Shown: piece after piece, positions 44,328 to 53,934 of the stretch
Layout of the letters: every line of letters begins with the position of its first letter
Position numbering within the stretch: position 1 is the first letter of the stretch
Origin: JANWXD01 sp035575135
Lineage (GTDB): Bacteria; Acidobacteriota; Terriglobia; Bryobacterales; Bryobacteraceae
Direction of reading: 5' to 3'
Assembly (NCBI GenBank): GCA_035575135.1
Contig: DATLYE010000034.1
Coordinates: 98,801-162,800, forward strand
DNA length: 64,000 nucleotides
Made by a program: the position numbers and the translations under genes
The notes under the pieces: generated by a model
The model's database searches: none
Told to the model about the DNA's origin: nothing
Seen by the model: the letters and a program-made list of their open reading frames with translations, nothing else

Positions 44328-45317
44328 ATGAAACCACGAGTGTTCTCCGGCGTGCAGCCTTCGGGCGATCTGCATATCGGCAACTACCTTGGCGCGCTGA
44401 AAAACTGGGTCAAACTCCAGTACGACTACGAGTGCATCTACTGCATCGTGGATCTCCACGCAGTGACGGTCTACCAGGATCCGGCCACCCTGCGGGCCAA
44501 GATCTCCGAGCTCGCCGCCCTGTTTTTGGCTGCAGGCATCGACCCCAGGCAATCCGTGATCATGGTTCAGTCGTCCGTACCGGCTCACGCCGAGCTGGCC
44601 TGGATGCTCACCTGCGTGACGCCCGTAGGCTGGCTGACCCGCATGACTCAGTACAAGGCGAAGGCCGAAAAACAAGAGACCGTCGGGGACGGCCTGTTGC
44701 AGTATCCCGTGCTGATGGCCGCCGACATCCTGCTTTATCAAGCCCAGATCGTCCCGGTGGGCGACGATCAGGTCCAGCATCTGGAGCTGACGCGCGACAT
44801 CGCCCAGCGCTTCAACGCCCTTTACGGAGAAACGTTCGTGATGCCGGAAACGAAGCTTCCCGCCGTGGGCGCGCGCATCATGGGTCTGGACGACCCCTTG
44901 AAGAAGATGAGCAAGTCGGAAGCCGCCTCGGGCCACGCCGTCGCCCTTCTGGATCCTCCCGACGTGATCCGCCGTAAGATTCAGCGCGCCACCACCGACT
45001 CACGGCCTTCGGTGGATTTCGACGCCCTCGGCCCCGGCGTGGCCAACCTGCTGAACATCTTCCAGGCGTTCAGCGAGTGGACCGACGAGCAGATGCGCGC
45101 GCACTTTTCCGGCATGCGCTACGGCCGTCTCAAACAAGAAGTGTCGGACATGGTGATCGCGCATCTGGAACCGCTCCAGCGCCGCTACCGCGAGATCGCC
45201 GGTGAGCCGGGTTACGTGGACCGCGTCCTCAAAGAGGGCGCCGAGCGGGTGGCTCCCATTGCCAATGCCACGGTGGAAGTGGTGAAACGCCGCATGGGTC
45301 TGTACGTTCCGTGCTGA
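44328..45317 (+). CDS. trpS: Tryptophanyl-tRNA synthetase
   Basis: A 329-residue class I aminoacyl-tRNA synthetase. The HIGH-type signature HIGNY is at 16-20 in SGVQPSGDLHIGNYLGAL, the second signature KMSKS in PLKKMSKSEA near 190, with VPVGDDQVQHLELTRDIA between. The length is normal. The MFS gene begins one base after its stop. Confidence 0.97.
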   Translation: MKPRVFSGVQPSGDLHIGNYLGALKNWVKLQYDYECIYCIVDLHAVTVYQDPATLRAKISELAALFLAAGIDPRQSVIMVQSSVPAHAELAWMLTCVTPVGWLTRMTQYKAKAEKQETVGDGLLQYPVLMAADILLYQAQIVPVGDDQVQHLELTRDIAQRFNALYGETFVMPETKLPAVGARIMGLDDPLKKMSKSEAASGHAVALLDPPDVIRRKIQRATTDSRPSVDFDALGPGVANLLNIFQAFSEWTDEQMRAHFSGMRYGRLKQEVSDMVIAHLEPLQRRYREIAGEPGYVDRVLKEGAERVAPIANATVEVVKRRMGLYVPC

Positions 45318-45318
45318 C

Positions 45319-46659
45319 ATGGATCAACGCCCGGTCTCGTTCACCGCGTACTGGCGCTTGGTCCGCTCCAACCGGAACTTCCGCCTGTTGTGGCTCGCGC
45401 AGATCGTCAGCGAACTGGGCGACTGGCTCTACTCGATCGCCATCTACAGCCTGCTTCTCGAGCTGACCGGCAGCGCCCGGTCGGTGGCCACGGCGGTGGT
45501 CCTCCAGGTGTTGCCCCAGTTCTTCATCGCCCCGGCCGCCGGAGTCCTCAATGACCGCATGAGCCGCAAACGGGTGATGATTCTGGCCGACCTGGCGCGG
45601 GCGGCCATCGTGCTCGGCATGCTGTTCGTCCAGCGCGCCGACCTGGTCTGGTGCATTTATCTGCTGTTGTTCGCCGAAACCACCATGTGGGCCTTTTTCG
45701 AGCCCGCCCGCAGCGCCGTGATTCCCAACATCTGCCGCGGCCCTGAGGTGCTCGCCGCCAATACCCTCTCCTCCACCACCTGGTCCTTCAACCTGGCCGT
45801 AGGCTCGGCAGTGGGCGGCGCCGTCGCCGTGGCCTTCGGACGCCAGACGGTGTTCGTGATCAATGCCGCAACCTTCCTCGTCTCCGCCTTGCTGCTCCGC
45901 GGGATGCGTTTCGCCGAGCCGCACACGGCCGGAGCCCCTCCGCTTCGTGTCGCTGACCTTGCAGACTTCTCCCCACTGTTTGAAGGCCTTCGGTACGTGA
46001 CCAGCGATGCAAGACTGCTGGCCACGCTGCTGGTCAAGGCAGGGCTGGGATTCATGGGAACGAACTGGGTCATCCTGCCTTTGCTCGGCGAGCGCGTCTT
46101 TCCGGTGGATCTCGGGCGTCTCGATCCGCAGCGCGCCGGCATGCTCGGCATGAGCCTGCTCATGGGCGCACGCGGCGTCGGCGCGCTCATTGGCCCCCTC
46201 ATCGGCAGTTACTGGGCCGGCCAGCAGGAGTCACGGCTTCGTCAGGGGATTCTGTTCGGCTTCCTGGCGGGCGCTGCGGGCTATCTCTCGCTCGGCGCCG
46301 CGCCTTCGCTGCCGGCAGCGGCCGCCGCCGTGATCCTGGCCCATGCCGGCGGCTCCGTGATCTGGGTCTTTTCCACGACGCTGTTGCAAATTCACACCGA
46401 CGACCGCTTTCGCGGCCGCGTCTTCTCGGCCGACTACGCGTTTTTCGTCGTGACCATGTCCTCGGTCACCTACCTGGCGGGCGTGCTCGTGGACCTGGGC
46501 CTGTCTCCCAAAGCCCTGGCAGCCCTCACGGGATCCTTCGGAGTGCTCCCTGCGGTGGCCTGGGCTCTTGCCTTACGCCTGTGGCAGACCGGCTCCCGCC
46601 GGCCGCTTGAGGCCTCCAGAGGCGCCCGACCCCTTGACGGGCCGCCCGGACGGCTGTAG
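45319..46659 (+). CDS. MFS transporter, EntS-like
   Basis: A 446-residue transporter with about 12 hydrophobic helices. The loop AGVLNDRMSRKRVMILADLARA is the MFS signature between helices 2 and 3. The family of EntS-like exporters moves siderophores or drugs out of the cell, but no siderophore genes are nearby. The start is one base after trpS, so the pair is likely cotranscribed. Confidence 0.85.
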   Translation: MDQRPVSFTAYWRLVRSNRNFRLLWLAQIVSELGDWLYSIAIYSLLLELTGSARSVATAVVLQVLPQFFIAPAAGVLNDRMSRKRVMILADLARAAIVLGMLFVQRADLVWCIYLLLFAETTMWAFFEPARSAVIPNICRGPEVLAANTLSSTTWSFNLAVGSAVGGAVAVAFGRQTVFVINAATFLVSALLLRGMRFAEPHTAGAPPLRVADLADFSPLFEGLRYVTSDARLLATLLVKAGLGFMGTNWVILPLLGERVFPVDLGRLDPQRAGMLGMSLLMGARGVGALIGPLIGSYWAGQQESRLRQGILFGFLAGAAGYLSLGAAPSLPAAAAAVILAHAGGSVIWVFSTTLLQIHTDDRFRGRVFSADYAFFVVTMSSVTYLAGVLVDLGLSPKALAALTGSFGVLPAVAWALALRLWQTGSRRPLEASRGARPLDGPPGRL

Positions 46660-46701
46660 ATTGAAAGACACGAAAACTCAGCAAACCGGGGAGACGCCGC
46701 G

Positions 46702-47145
46702 ATGACCGAAACCGTCCGCTCGATTCTGGATCTCAAAGGCCGCCAGGTCTGGGGATTGCCGCCCGAGGCCTCCGTGTACGAGGCGATTGCCATGATGGCA
46801 GACAAGGGCGTCGGCGCCTTGGTCGTGATCAGCGAGGGCAAACTGGTCGGTGTGGTCTCCGAACGGGACTATGCGCGCAAGGTCATCCTCAAAGGGAAAT
46901 CCTCGCAGCACACGCAAGTGCGCGAGATCATGAGCAGCCCCGTAATCACCGTCACGCCGGACCACACTGTGGAGGAGTGCATGCGGATCGTCACCCACCA
47001 CCGCATCCGCCACCTCCCCGTAGTCGAAGGGGACCGGCTGGTCGGCATGATCTCGATCGGCGATCTGGTGCGCTCCATCATCGCCGCGCAGGAAGCGACC
47101 ATCCACCAGTTGAAGAACTACATTGCCGGCGTCTACCCGGCATGA
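46702..47145 (+). CDS. CBS-domain pair protein
   Basis: A 147-residue protein consisting of two CBS motifs (about 15-65 and 80-135): ALVVISEGKLVGVVSERDYARKV and HLPVVEGDRLVGMISIGDLVRSI. Stand-alone CBS pairs bind adenine nucleotides and act as energy sensors for partner proteins. It ends with the HQLKNYIAGVYPA tail common in this family. It stands 42 bases after the MFS gene. Confidence 0.9.
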   Translation: MTETVRSILDLKGRQVWGLPPEASVYEAIAMMADKGVGALVVISEGKLVGVVSERDYARKVILKGKSSQHTQVREIMSSPVITVTPDHTVEECMRIVTHHRIRHLPVVEGDRLVGMISIGDLVRSIIAAQEATIHQLKNYIAGVYPA

Positions 47146-47188
47146 GCTTTGCTCGGAATCCCGCCGGGCCCCCGATCCTGAAGGCCTG

Positions 47189-48064
47189 CTAGCGGGCTGC
47201 TGCCGCGGAGGTGCTCTGCTCCCGCCCCCACATGGCGCGGGCGACGACCCAGGATTTTTCCCACACCGGCAGGCGGATCCGCCGCGCCATGACATCGAAT
47301 CCCGAACGCTCAATCCTGTCGAGCAGGCGCCGGTAGATCTCGATCAGCGCACGCAGCGCGGGCCTGCCCTCCTGGCCCACCATGCCCACCAGGGGCTCAG
47401 CCTCGCGGTAGTAGGCGCGCGCTCGCGCCGCCTGCCGCTCGAGCACCGCAACCAGCTCCGGCGTCCGCCTGCCCGCCAGTAGATCCTCCTCGCGGGCGCC
47501 GCACCGGACCATGTCTTCCGCCGGCAGGTAGATCCGGCCGCGCAGGGCGTCCTCGCGAACGTCCCGGAGGATGTTGGTCAGCTGGAAGGCCACGCCGCAC
47601 TTCTCGGCCAGTTCGAGGGCTTTGGGCGACTGAAAACCCAGCACGTGGACCAGCGACAGTCCGGCCACCGAAGCCACCTGGTAACAGTAGCGGTACAGCT
47701 CCTCGAACGTGCGGATACGGCGCGGCTGGAGATCTCCTGCCACGCCCTCGAGCATTTCATGGAAATACCGGCGCGGAATCCCGTGGCGCCGCACGGCGTC
47801 GCAAAACGCAGGCCACAGCAACCCGGGCGGCTGCGTGCCATCCAGTGCCTGGTCCAGGTCCCGGCGCCAGGCCTCCAGCGCCGCAGCCGCATCCGCCGAA
47901 GGCTCGTCCGTCAGATCGTCGCAGCGGCGCATAAAAGCGTAGATGGCGCAGACGGCGTCGCGTTGCGGCGCAGGCAGAAGCCAGAAGGAATAGTAAAAAT
48001 TGCGCGCACGACGCCGCGTCAGCCCGCGGCACCACGCATAGGAGTGCGCCACCGGGTCTTTCAT
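47189..48064 (-). CDS. hpnD: Presqualene diphosphate synthase HpnD
   Basis: A 291-residue squalene/phytoene synthase-family protein. First Asp-rich motif RRCDDLTDE near residue 48; second QLTNILRDVREDALRGRIYLP near 170. It follows hpnC with an ATGA overlap, fixing the start at 48064. In the HpnCDE route HpnD condenses two farnesyl diphosphates to presqualene diphosphate. It is the last gene of the hopanoid unit and converges with the CBS gene. Confidence 0.92.
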   Translation of the reverse strand: MKDPVAHSYAWCRGLTRRRARNFYYSFWLLPAPQRDAVCAIYAFMRRCDDLTDEPSADAAAALEAWRRDLDQALDGTQPPGLLWPAFCDAVRRHGIPRRYFHEMLEGVAGDLQPRRIRTFEELYRYCYQVASVAGLSLVHVLGFQSPKALELAEKCGVAFQLTNILRDVREDALRGRIYLPAEDMVRCGAREEDLLAGRRTPELVAVLERQAARARAYYREAEPLVGMVGQEGRPALRALIEIYRRLLDRIERSGFDVMARRIRLPVWEKSWVVARAMWGREQSTSAAAAR

Positions 48065-48975
48065 GCCGCCCGCGCAAACACGGCTCTCGCTGCGGTCGTT
48101 ACCAGCAACCAAGCCCGCTCGGATTTCGAAATCGCCGGCCGGCGGCGGAACACGTCGCAGTCCTGAGCCTCGATTTTGTCGAGGATGAGCAAGCCGCCTC
48201 GGCTGAACAACTCGATGTCCACCGCCAGGCGGCGGTCCACCATCCCCGCAAGGGGAAGGCCGTCCTGAAAAAGCCGCCGGGCCACACCCGTCAGCTCCCT
48301 CATGGCGGAACGAAACTCAGGCGTCGCCCGGCGCGCCAGCACGTCCTCCAGGCGGCATCCGTGCCGCGCCAGCACGCGCAGCGGCAAGTAGATCCGTCCT
48401 TTGTCGAGGTCCCTGGCCACGTCCTGCCAGAAGTTCGCCAGCTGCAATCCCGTGCAGGTCGCATCCGACAGCCGCTGGCGCTCAGGATCCGCGTACCCGC
48501 ACAGGTGCAGCACGATGCGCCCGACGGGATTGGCCGAATAGCGGCAGTAGGCGAACAAATCCGGATAATCCTCGTAGCGAGTGACGGTTTGATCCTGCAC
48601 GAAAGCCTGGATCAGGTCGAGCAACGGCTCGCTCGGCAGGGCGTGGCGCTCGATCGTGCCGCGCAGGGCCACAAAGACGGGGTGCCGGGCGTGACCTTCG
48701 TAGGCAGCCTCGGTCTGCTCCCGCCACCAGGCTAGCCACTTCAGGCTTTCCTGCGGGCTGTCCAGCTCATCGCCCAGATCATCGGCCCAGCGGCAGAAGG
48801 CGTATACGTTGTAGAAGTCCTGATGCAGCCTCCTCGGCAGCAGGAGGCTGACCACGTGGAAGTTCTCGTAGTGGTGCCGGGCCAGCCATCGCGTGTAGGC
48901 TTCCGCTTCCGGTCGCGTCCAGCGGCGCGACAGCGCCTCCGCGGACCTCAGGAATTCTCTCGGCGGCAGCAACAC
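48061..48975 (-). CDS. hpnC: Hydroxysqualene synthase HpnC
   Basis: A 304-residue squalene-synthase-family enzyme, beginning with GTG at 48975. Motifs: FCRWADDLGDE near 58 and LQLANFWQDVARDLDKGRIYLP near 180. HpnC turns presqualene diphosphate into hydroxysqualene, which HpnE reduces to squalene. hpnE is not in the window. Paired with hpnD by overlap, 34 bases after the MDR gene. Confidence 0.92.
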   Translation of the reverse strand: MLLPPREFLRSAEALSRRWTRPEAEAYTRWLARHHYENFHVVSLLLPRRLHQDFYNVYAFCRWADDLGDELDSPQESLKWLAWWREQTEAAYEGHARHPVFVALRGTIERHALPSEPLLDLIQAFVQDQTVTRYEDYPDLFAYCRYSANPVGRIVLHLCGYADPERQRLSDATCTGLQLANFWQDVARDLDKGRIYLPLRVLARHGCRLEDVLARRATPEFRSAMRELTGVARRLFQDGLPLAGMVDRRLAVDIELFSRGGLLILDKIEAQDCDVFRRRPAISKSERAWLLVTTAARAVFARAA

Positions 48976-49009
48976 GGTCCGTCCGGCCCCGGAAGCATCC
49001 CTCGTGCGG

Positions 49010-50050
49010 TCAAGGGATGATTGCCGTCTTCAGGTGTCCGTTGTGGCTGGTCAGGTACTTCATCACTTCCAGCAGATTGGCCAAAGGCTCCTCGCCTTTG
49101 ACAAAATCACGCGCCGTAATGTAGCCGGCGTTGATCACCTCGAGCGCCCGCCGCACGTGGGCCGGGGTATGATGAAAGCTCGCCAGGCATCGGATCTCGG
49201 AGTAGTGAAGCAGCGACGTGTCCAGAGAGATCCGCGTGTCGCTCGGACACCCTCCGAAAAAGTTCACGGTCCCGCCGCGCCGCACCAGTTGCACCGCCAG
49301 TTCCCAGGTGGCAGGAGTCCCCACGGCCTCGATGGCGATGTCGGCGCCGCGGCCGTGAGTCAGATCGCGCACGGCCCGCGCCGGGTCGGCCGTTCCCGCC
49401 GTCGAGATCATTTCATCGGCGCCCAGACGTTCGGCCCGCTCGAGCTGCTTGGGGCGGCGGCCCAGGGCGATCACCCGCGCGCCACGGACCTTGGCCAGCC
49501 GCACAAACATCAACCCGATCGGCCCCAGCCCGATCACCGCCACCGTGTCCCCGCTCCGCACGCCCGTCTCCTCCAGACCGCGCAGCACGCAGGCCAGCGG
49601 CTCGGCCAGGGCTGCATCCTTGTAACCGATGTGATCCGGGATCTCGTACGTGTTCTTTTCGACGATGCGGGCCGGGATCCGAATATACTCGGCATAGGCA
49701 CCGTTGTTGAACAGCAGATCCTCGCACAAATTCTCGTTGCCGCGGGCGCAGTAATAGCACTGCTGGCACGGAGCCGAGTTGGCGGCCACCACGCGCTGGC
49801 CCAGGCGGAACCCCTGCACCCCTTCACCGATCGCCACCACGTCCCCGGCGAGCTCGTGTCCGAACACCGCCGGAGGCACGATCATGCGGGCGTGGTAGCC
49901 GCGAAGAAAGACTTTCACATCCGTGCCGCACGTCAAGGCCGCCTTCACCCGTACCAGTAGTTCCCCGCGGCCGATCCGAGGAACCTCCACCGCCTCCACC
50001 CGCAGGTTTTCCTTGCCGTAGAGGACGGCGGCCATCATCTGTGTTTTCAC
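49010..50050 (-). CDS. Zinc-dependent MDR dehydrogenase (polyol-dehydrogenase-like), in hopanoid operon
   Basis: A 346-residue medium-chain dehydrogenase. Catalytic zinc ligands in LTCGTDVKVF and GHELAG, structural zinc cysteines in CQQCYYCARGNENLC, and NAD-binding VAVIGLGPIGLMFVRLAK. It resembles sorbitol/threonine-dehydrogenase types. GTG 50050 overlaps the stop of the upstream paralogue (GTGA); ATG 50038 is an alternative. Within the hopanoid unit it probably acts on a side-chain polyol or sugar such as ribosylhopane (inference). Confidence 0.85.
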   Translation of the reverse strand: MKTQMMAAVLYGKENLRVEAVEVPRIGRGELLVRVKAALTCGTDVKVFLRGYHARMIVPPAVFGHELAGDVVAIGEGVQGFRLGQRVVAANSAPCQQCYYCARGNENLCEDLLFNNGAYAEYIRIPARIVEKNTYEIPDHIGYKDAALAEPLACVLRGLEETGVRSGDTVAVIGLGPIGLMFVRLAKVRGARVIALGRRPKQLERAERLGADEMISTAGTADPARAVRDLTHGRGADIAIEAVGTPATWELAVQLVRRGGTVNFFGGCPSDTRISLDTSLLHYSEIRCLASFHHTPAHVRRALEVINAGYITARDFVKGEEPLANLLEVMKYLTSHNGHLKTAIIP

Positions 50051-51105
50051 GCGAACCGCCTTTGTGGCTGAACCACAATTTTCAATGATTCCTCACTGGG
50101 ATGCAACGCCAGTTCGATACCGGCCTGGATTTCCTCGAGCCGGATGCGGTGCGAGATCAGTTCCTCCACCGCCAGCTCGCCGCTGAAGACCAAAGCGGCG
50201 GATTCCTTCTGAAGATCTACCGACGCGCTATAGCAGCCCACGAGCGTCCGCTCCGCCACGCAGATGTCCGCGCCGCACACCTCGATCGTCTCCTGCCGGG
50301 AGGTCTGGGCGAACAGCAGGATCCGGGCGCCCGGCCGCGAACAGCGCAGGGCCTCCTCCACGATGCCCGGCGCCGAGGCGGCTACGATCACTGCGTCCGC
50401 CCCGCGGCCCTCCGTGATCTTCGCTACTTCGGCCGCTACGTCGCAAGCCAAAGGATCCCAGGCCGCGGCGGCGCCGAACCGCAACGCCAGGGCGCGGCGG
50501 CGGGCGATCGTGTCCGTGGCCGCCACCGTGGCGCCTTCCCGCCGGACCAGCATCGTGAACAGCAGCCCGATCGGACCCTGCCCCAGAATCAGCACTGTTT
50601 CCTCCGGCTGTGGAGCCAGCACCCGCACGGCCTTCAGACACGTGTTAACCGGTTCGACAAAGCAGGCACGCTCAAACGGCACGCCTTCCGGAATCCGCTC
50701 CACTCCCTGCGGCACAATCCAGCTCATCACGCGCACATACTCGGCAAAACCGCCGCCGGAGGGCTCGTAGCCCGCCGTCACGCCCACCTTCTTGTAGGTT
50801 GCGCACTGTGCGTACAGTTTCCGCCGGCAGTAAAAGCAGTCCAGACACGGCACGTGATGGAACACGACCACGCGGTCCCCGGGGGCGAATGCAGACACGT
50901 CCTCACTCGTTGCCACCACCACTCCCGCCGTCTCATGGCCGAAGATCCGCGGGCCCGGCAGAAGATTGTGCTGGATCTTCTTCAGATCCGTGTGGCAGAT
51001 GCCGCAGGCTTCCACGCGCACCAGCAGCTCCCCCGGCCCCGGCACCGGGGTAGGAACCTCCTGGACGCGCACCGTGCTCGAGCCCGTGTAGACGGCGGCT
51101 CGCAT
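50047..51105 (-). CDS. Zinc-dependent MDR dehydrogenase, second copy in hopanoid operon
   Basis: A 352-residue MDR enzyme related to its neighbour: CGICHTDLKKI and GHETAG hold the catalytic zinc, CLDCFYCRRKLYAQC the structural zinc, and LILGQGPIGLLFTMLVRR the NAD site. The start at 51105 lies 19 bases after the hpnG stop; longer readings would overlap hpnG. Two adjacent but divergent MDR genes suggest two steps or a hetero-oligomer in side-chain metabolism. Confidence 0.85.
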   Translation of the reverse strand: MRAAVYTGSSTVRVQEVPTPVPGPGELLVRVEACGICHTDLKKIQHNLLPGPRIFGHETAGVVVATSEDVSAFAPGDRVVVFHHVPCLDCFYCRRKLYAQCATYKKVGVTAGYEPSGGGFAEYVRVMSWIVPQGVERIPEGVPFERACFVEPVNTCLKAVRVLAPQPEETVLILGQGPIGLLFTMLVRREGATVAATDTIARRRALALRFGAAAAWDPLACDVAAEVAKITEGRGADAVIVAASAPGIVEEALRCSRPGARILLFAQTSRQETIEVCGADICVAERTLVGCYSASVDLQKESAALVFSGELAVEELISHRIRLEEIQAGIELALHPSEESLKIVVQPQRRFA

Positions 51106-51124
51106 CCGCCGCGGAACCGCCTGG

Positions 51125-51835
51125 CTAGAAACGGCAACGGCCAAGAAAATCCCCCAATCGCTCCGCGGCCAGACGGCAGCGGCGGTACAGCCAGACCAAT
51201 TCCGGAACCTCCGTCCGCGGGCGCCGGATGGCGCTGGCAAGCACCCGCCCGACCCGGATCCGGCCGTCGCCGTCGCGGGCCGCGTTGAAGTCCACCTTTA
51301 GCGGTTCCGACGCCAGGTCGGTCACCGCCTTCACACAGCAAAAAGCCGTCGTTGCCGCGCGAGCTGCGGCGGCCACGGCCGCAGCCTCCATGTCCACGGC
51401 GACTGCTCCGCCCGACCGCAGCCGGCTCTTTTCTTCGACCGATGCCACCACGTGGTCGCAGGAAACCAGCGTCCCGCAGGCAGGAAGCGGCGCATCGGAG
51501 GGAGCTACCGCATCGTAACAACGGCTGTCGCCCCAAACCTGAATCCTGGCGGGCACTAATACCTGTCCGGGTTGGAGCGCCGGGTCGAGCGCTCCGCAGA
51601 ACCCCACGCTCACCACCACGTCCGGCCGTACATAGTCCAGCGCTGTTTCCGCGGTGCGCCCGGCAAGGCGCTGTCCGTGCCCGCCGGCGGCAAGCCACAC
51701 GTGCGCCCCGTCCAGTTCCCCCTTCCAGGCAAACTCGAGCGGCCAGTTGAGGCGCTGAGGGTTGCGACAGCGGCGGAGCACTCCCCCGAGTTCCCTGCCC
51801 TCGGCCGCCACCAGGAGCACGTTGACCCGCCTCAT
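51125..51835 (-). CDS. hpnG: Hopanoid-associated nucleoside phosphorylase HpnG
   Basis: A 236-residue nucleosidase/phosphorylase of the MTAN fold. DVVVSVGFCGALDP near 72 and the purine-binding GGAVAVDMEAAAVA near 142 are the family hallmarks. HpnG removes adenine from adenosylhopane to give (phospho)ribosylhopane. Position between hpnA and the MDR genes supports this over general purine salvage. Confidence 0.88.
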   Translation of the reverse strand: MRRVNVLLVAAEGRELGGVLRRCRNPQRLNWPLEFAWKGELDGAHVWLAAGGHGQRLAGRTAETALDYVRPDVVVSVGFCGALDPALQPGQVLVPARIQVWGDSRCYDAVAPSDAPLPACGTLVSCDHVVASVEEKSRLRSGGAVAVDMEAAAVAAAARAATTAFCCVKAVTDLASEPLKVDFNAARDGDGRIRVGRVLASAIRRPRTEVPELVWLYRRCRLAAERLGDFLGRCRF

Positions 51836-51847
51836 GCCTAGCGCGCC

Positions 51848-52840
51848 TCAACAGTAGCCGTGATGGCGGAACCAGTCCACCGCGCGCCGGAGCGCTGCAT
51901 CCACAGGCCCGGGCTGGTAGCCAAGCTCCCGCGCGGCCTTCGCGTGCGAGACCCACATTTTCTTGCGGGCCATACGCACGCCGTCCAGCGGCGCCCGAGG
52001 CGGCCGGCCGGTCAATTCCGCCCAAGCCGTACTCAACGCCCCCGCTGTCCAGGCCACGGCGTAGGGCAATCGCAGGCGCGGCACGCTGCCGCCCGTGATC
52101 GCAGCCAGCTTTTCCAGGATCTGCCGCAGCGTCAGATTCTCCGCTCCGAGAATGTACCGCTCGCCCGGGCGTCCGTGCTCCAGAGCCAGCCAGTGCCCCG
52201 CGGCGACGTCGCGGACGTCCACCAGATTCAGCCCAGTATCCACATAGGCAGGCATGGCGCCTCGCAGGTAATCCAGAATCACCTTGCCGGTCGGCGTCGG
52301 TTTGACATCGTGATCGCCCACCGGCGCCGTCGGATTCACGATCACCACCGGAAGACCTGCCCGTGCAAATTCCAGCGCCGCCTGTTCCGCCAGAAACTTC
52401 GATCGCTTATAGGCGCCTTTCATATCCTCCAACCGCACGGGTACCTCCTCGGTCCCCAGGCCCCCCTCAGGGATGCCGATACATCCCACCGTGCTCGTGT
52501 ACACCACCCGCTCCACTCGCGCCCGCCGCGCCACTTCCAGCAGATTACGCGTGCCTTGAACATTGGACGCATACAGCTCGCCGGGGTTCCTGGCCCAGAG
52601 GCGGTAGTCGGCCGCCACATGAAAAACCACTTCACAACCCTGGACGGCCTTCTCCACGGCGCGAGCGTCCCGCAGGTCGCCGAGCGCTTCCTCGCCGTCC
52701 AGATCCCGCAGCGCACCCGCCCGCCGCACCAGCGCACGTATCCGGCAGCCGCGTTCCAAAGCCTTCCGGGCTACGTGCCATCCTACGAATCCGCTCGCAC
52801 CTGTGATCAAAACCGGTCGCAATCTTATCGCAAGGCCCAC
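51848..52840 (-). CDS. hpnA: Hopanoid-associated sugar epimerase HpnA
   Basis: A 330-residue SDR-family protein: VLITGASGFVGWHVARKALERG at the N-terminus, VYTSTVGCIG, then YKRSKFLAEQAAL, which keeps the YxxxK pair. This is the usual HpnA layout. The true substrate is unsettled; it is always found with hopanoid genes. GTG 52840 overlaps the hpnH end by 16 bases, consistent with one transcript. Confidence 0.9.
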   Translation of the reverse strand: MGLAIRLRPVLITGASGFVGWHVARKALERGCRIRALVRRAGALRDLDGEEALGDLRDARAVEKAVQGCEVVFHVAADYRLWARNPGELYASNVQGTRNLLEVARRARVERVVYTSTVGCIGIPEGGLGTEEVPVRLEDMKGAYKRSKFLAEQAALEFARAGLPVVIVNPTAPVGDHDVKPTPTGKVILDYLRGAMPAYVDTGLNLVDVRDVAAGHWLALEHGRPGERYILGAENLTLRQILEKLAAITGGSVPRLRLPYAVAWTAGALSTAWAELTGRPPRAPLDGVRMARKKMWVSHAKAARELGYQPGPVDAALRRAVDWFRHHGYC

Positions 52841-53934
52841 CTGAGCAGGCGCAGGCCGTCGCCCGGCCGGGCGTTGATCCCTAAAGCGGCGGAAGGCTCA
52901 TAGCCGCAGTGCACCATGCAGTGCTCGCAGCGCGGGTCGTTGCCGTGACCGTAATTCTCCCAAGGGGTCTTCGTCATCAGTTCCTCGAACGTGCGGTAAT
53001 GCGCATCCGTAATCAGGTAACACGGCCCCTTCCAGCCGCGCACATTGTATGTCGGATTGCCCCAGGCCGTGCACGGAAGCTCGCGCTTGCCCTGCAAAAA
53101 GTCCAGATACACGGGAGTGGCGTTGAGCCGGAACCTCCGGGCCAGGCGGTCCACGTCCTTGAACTTTTCCCGGATGTCGTCCCGCGTCATGAAGATCTCC
53201 CGCTCGTTGACCGCCGAATACCCGTAGGCCGGCGACAGCATGTGTCCGTCCAGTTGCAGCGGCTCCAGATACTCGAACAGCGCCTCGATCTCCCGCATGT
53301 CCGTTTCCCGGTAAATCGTCGTGTTCGTGCTGACCTTGAAACCGGCGGCTTTGGCGGCCCGGATGCCCTCGATCGCCTCCCGGAAGACTCCTTGACGCTC
53401 CACACACAGATCGTGCGTCTTCTCCAGTCCATCCAGATGCACGTTAAAGAAGAAGCGAGGATCCGGGCGGAACTCACCGAGCCGCTTGCGGATGAACATG
53501 CCGTTCGTGCAGAGGTAAATGTGCCGGTCCCGCTCCAGAATGCGCCGCACCAGCTCCCCGATCTCCGGGTACAGCAGCGGTTCGCCGCCGCAAATGGACA
53601 CGATCGGCGCGCCGCATTCCTCCACGGCGGCCACGCACTGCTCCACGGTCAGCTTCTCGGTGATCGTGGACTCATACTCGCGGATCCTCCCGCACCCGGT
53701 GCACGTCAGGTTGCACGCATGCAGCGGCTCGAGCATCAGCACCAGCGGGAAGCGCTTGTCCATCATGGGGTGCGGCCGCCCCGCCCCGTTGGAGCCTGCC
53801 TGATGGAGGATCCGGAAGGGATTGGCCGCATCTGCCGCAGGCCGCTCCCGGCGCTGCCATTCCGGACGGGGCCGCAGCTTGTTCTTGAAAATGTAGGCCG
53901 CCATGCCGGCGGTCATGGACAGCGGAAATCTCAT
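52825..53934 (-). CDS. hpnH: Radical SAM adenosylhopane synthase HpnH
   Basis: A 369-residue radical SAM enzyme. The cluster motif CNLTCTGC is at about 73-80 in LEPLHACNLTCTGCGRI, with ICGGEPLLYPEI as the SAM-binding GGEP motif. The C-terminal CEHCMVHCGYEP matches the HpnH auxiliary region. It joins adenosine to hopene, the first step of side-chain formation. ATG 53934 overlaps the shc stop in an ATGA. Confidence 0.95.
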   Translation of the reverse strand: MRFPLSMTAGMAAYIFKNKLRPRPEWQRRERPAADAANPFRILHQAGSNGAGRPHPMMDKRFPLVLMLEPLHACNLTCTGCGRIREYESTITEKLTVEQCVAAVEECGAPIVSICGGEPLLYPEIGELVRRILERDRHIYLCTNGMFIRKRLGEFRPDPRFFFNVHLDGLEKTHDLCVERQGVFREAIEGIRAAKAAGFKVSTNTTIYRETDMREIEALFEYLEPLQLDGHMLSPAYGYSAVNEREIFMTRDDIREKFKDVDRLARRFRLNATPVYLDFLQGKRELPCTAWGNPTYNVRGWKGPCYLITDAHYRTFEELMTKTPWENYGHGNDPRCEHCMVHCGYEPSAALGINARPGDGLRLLRWALR

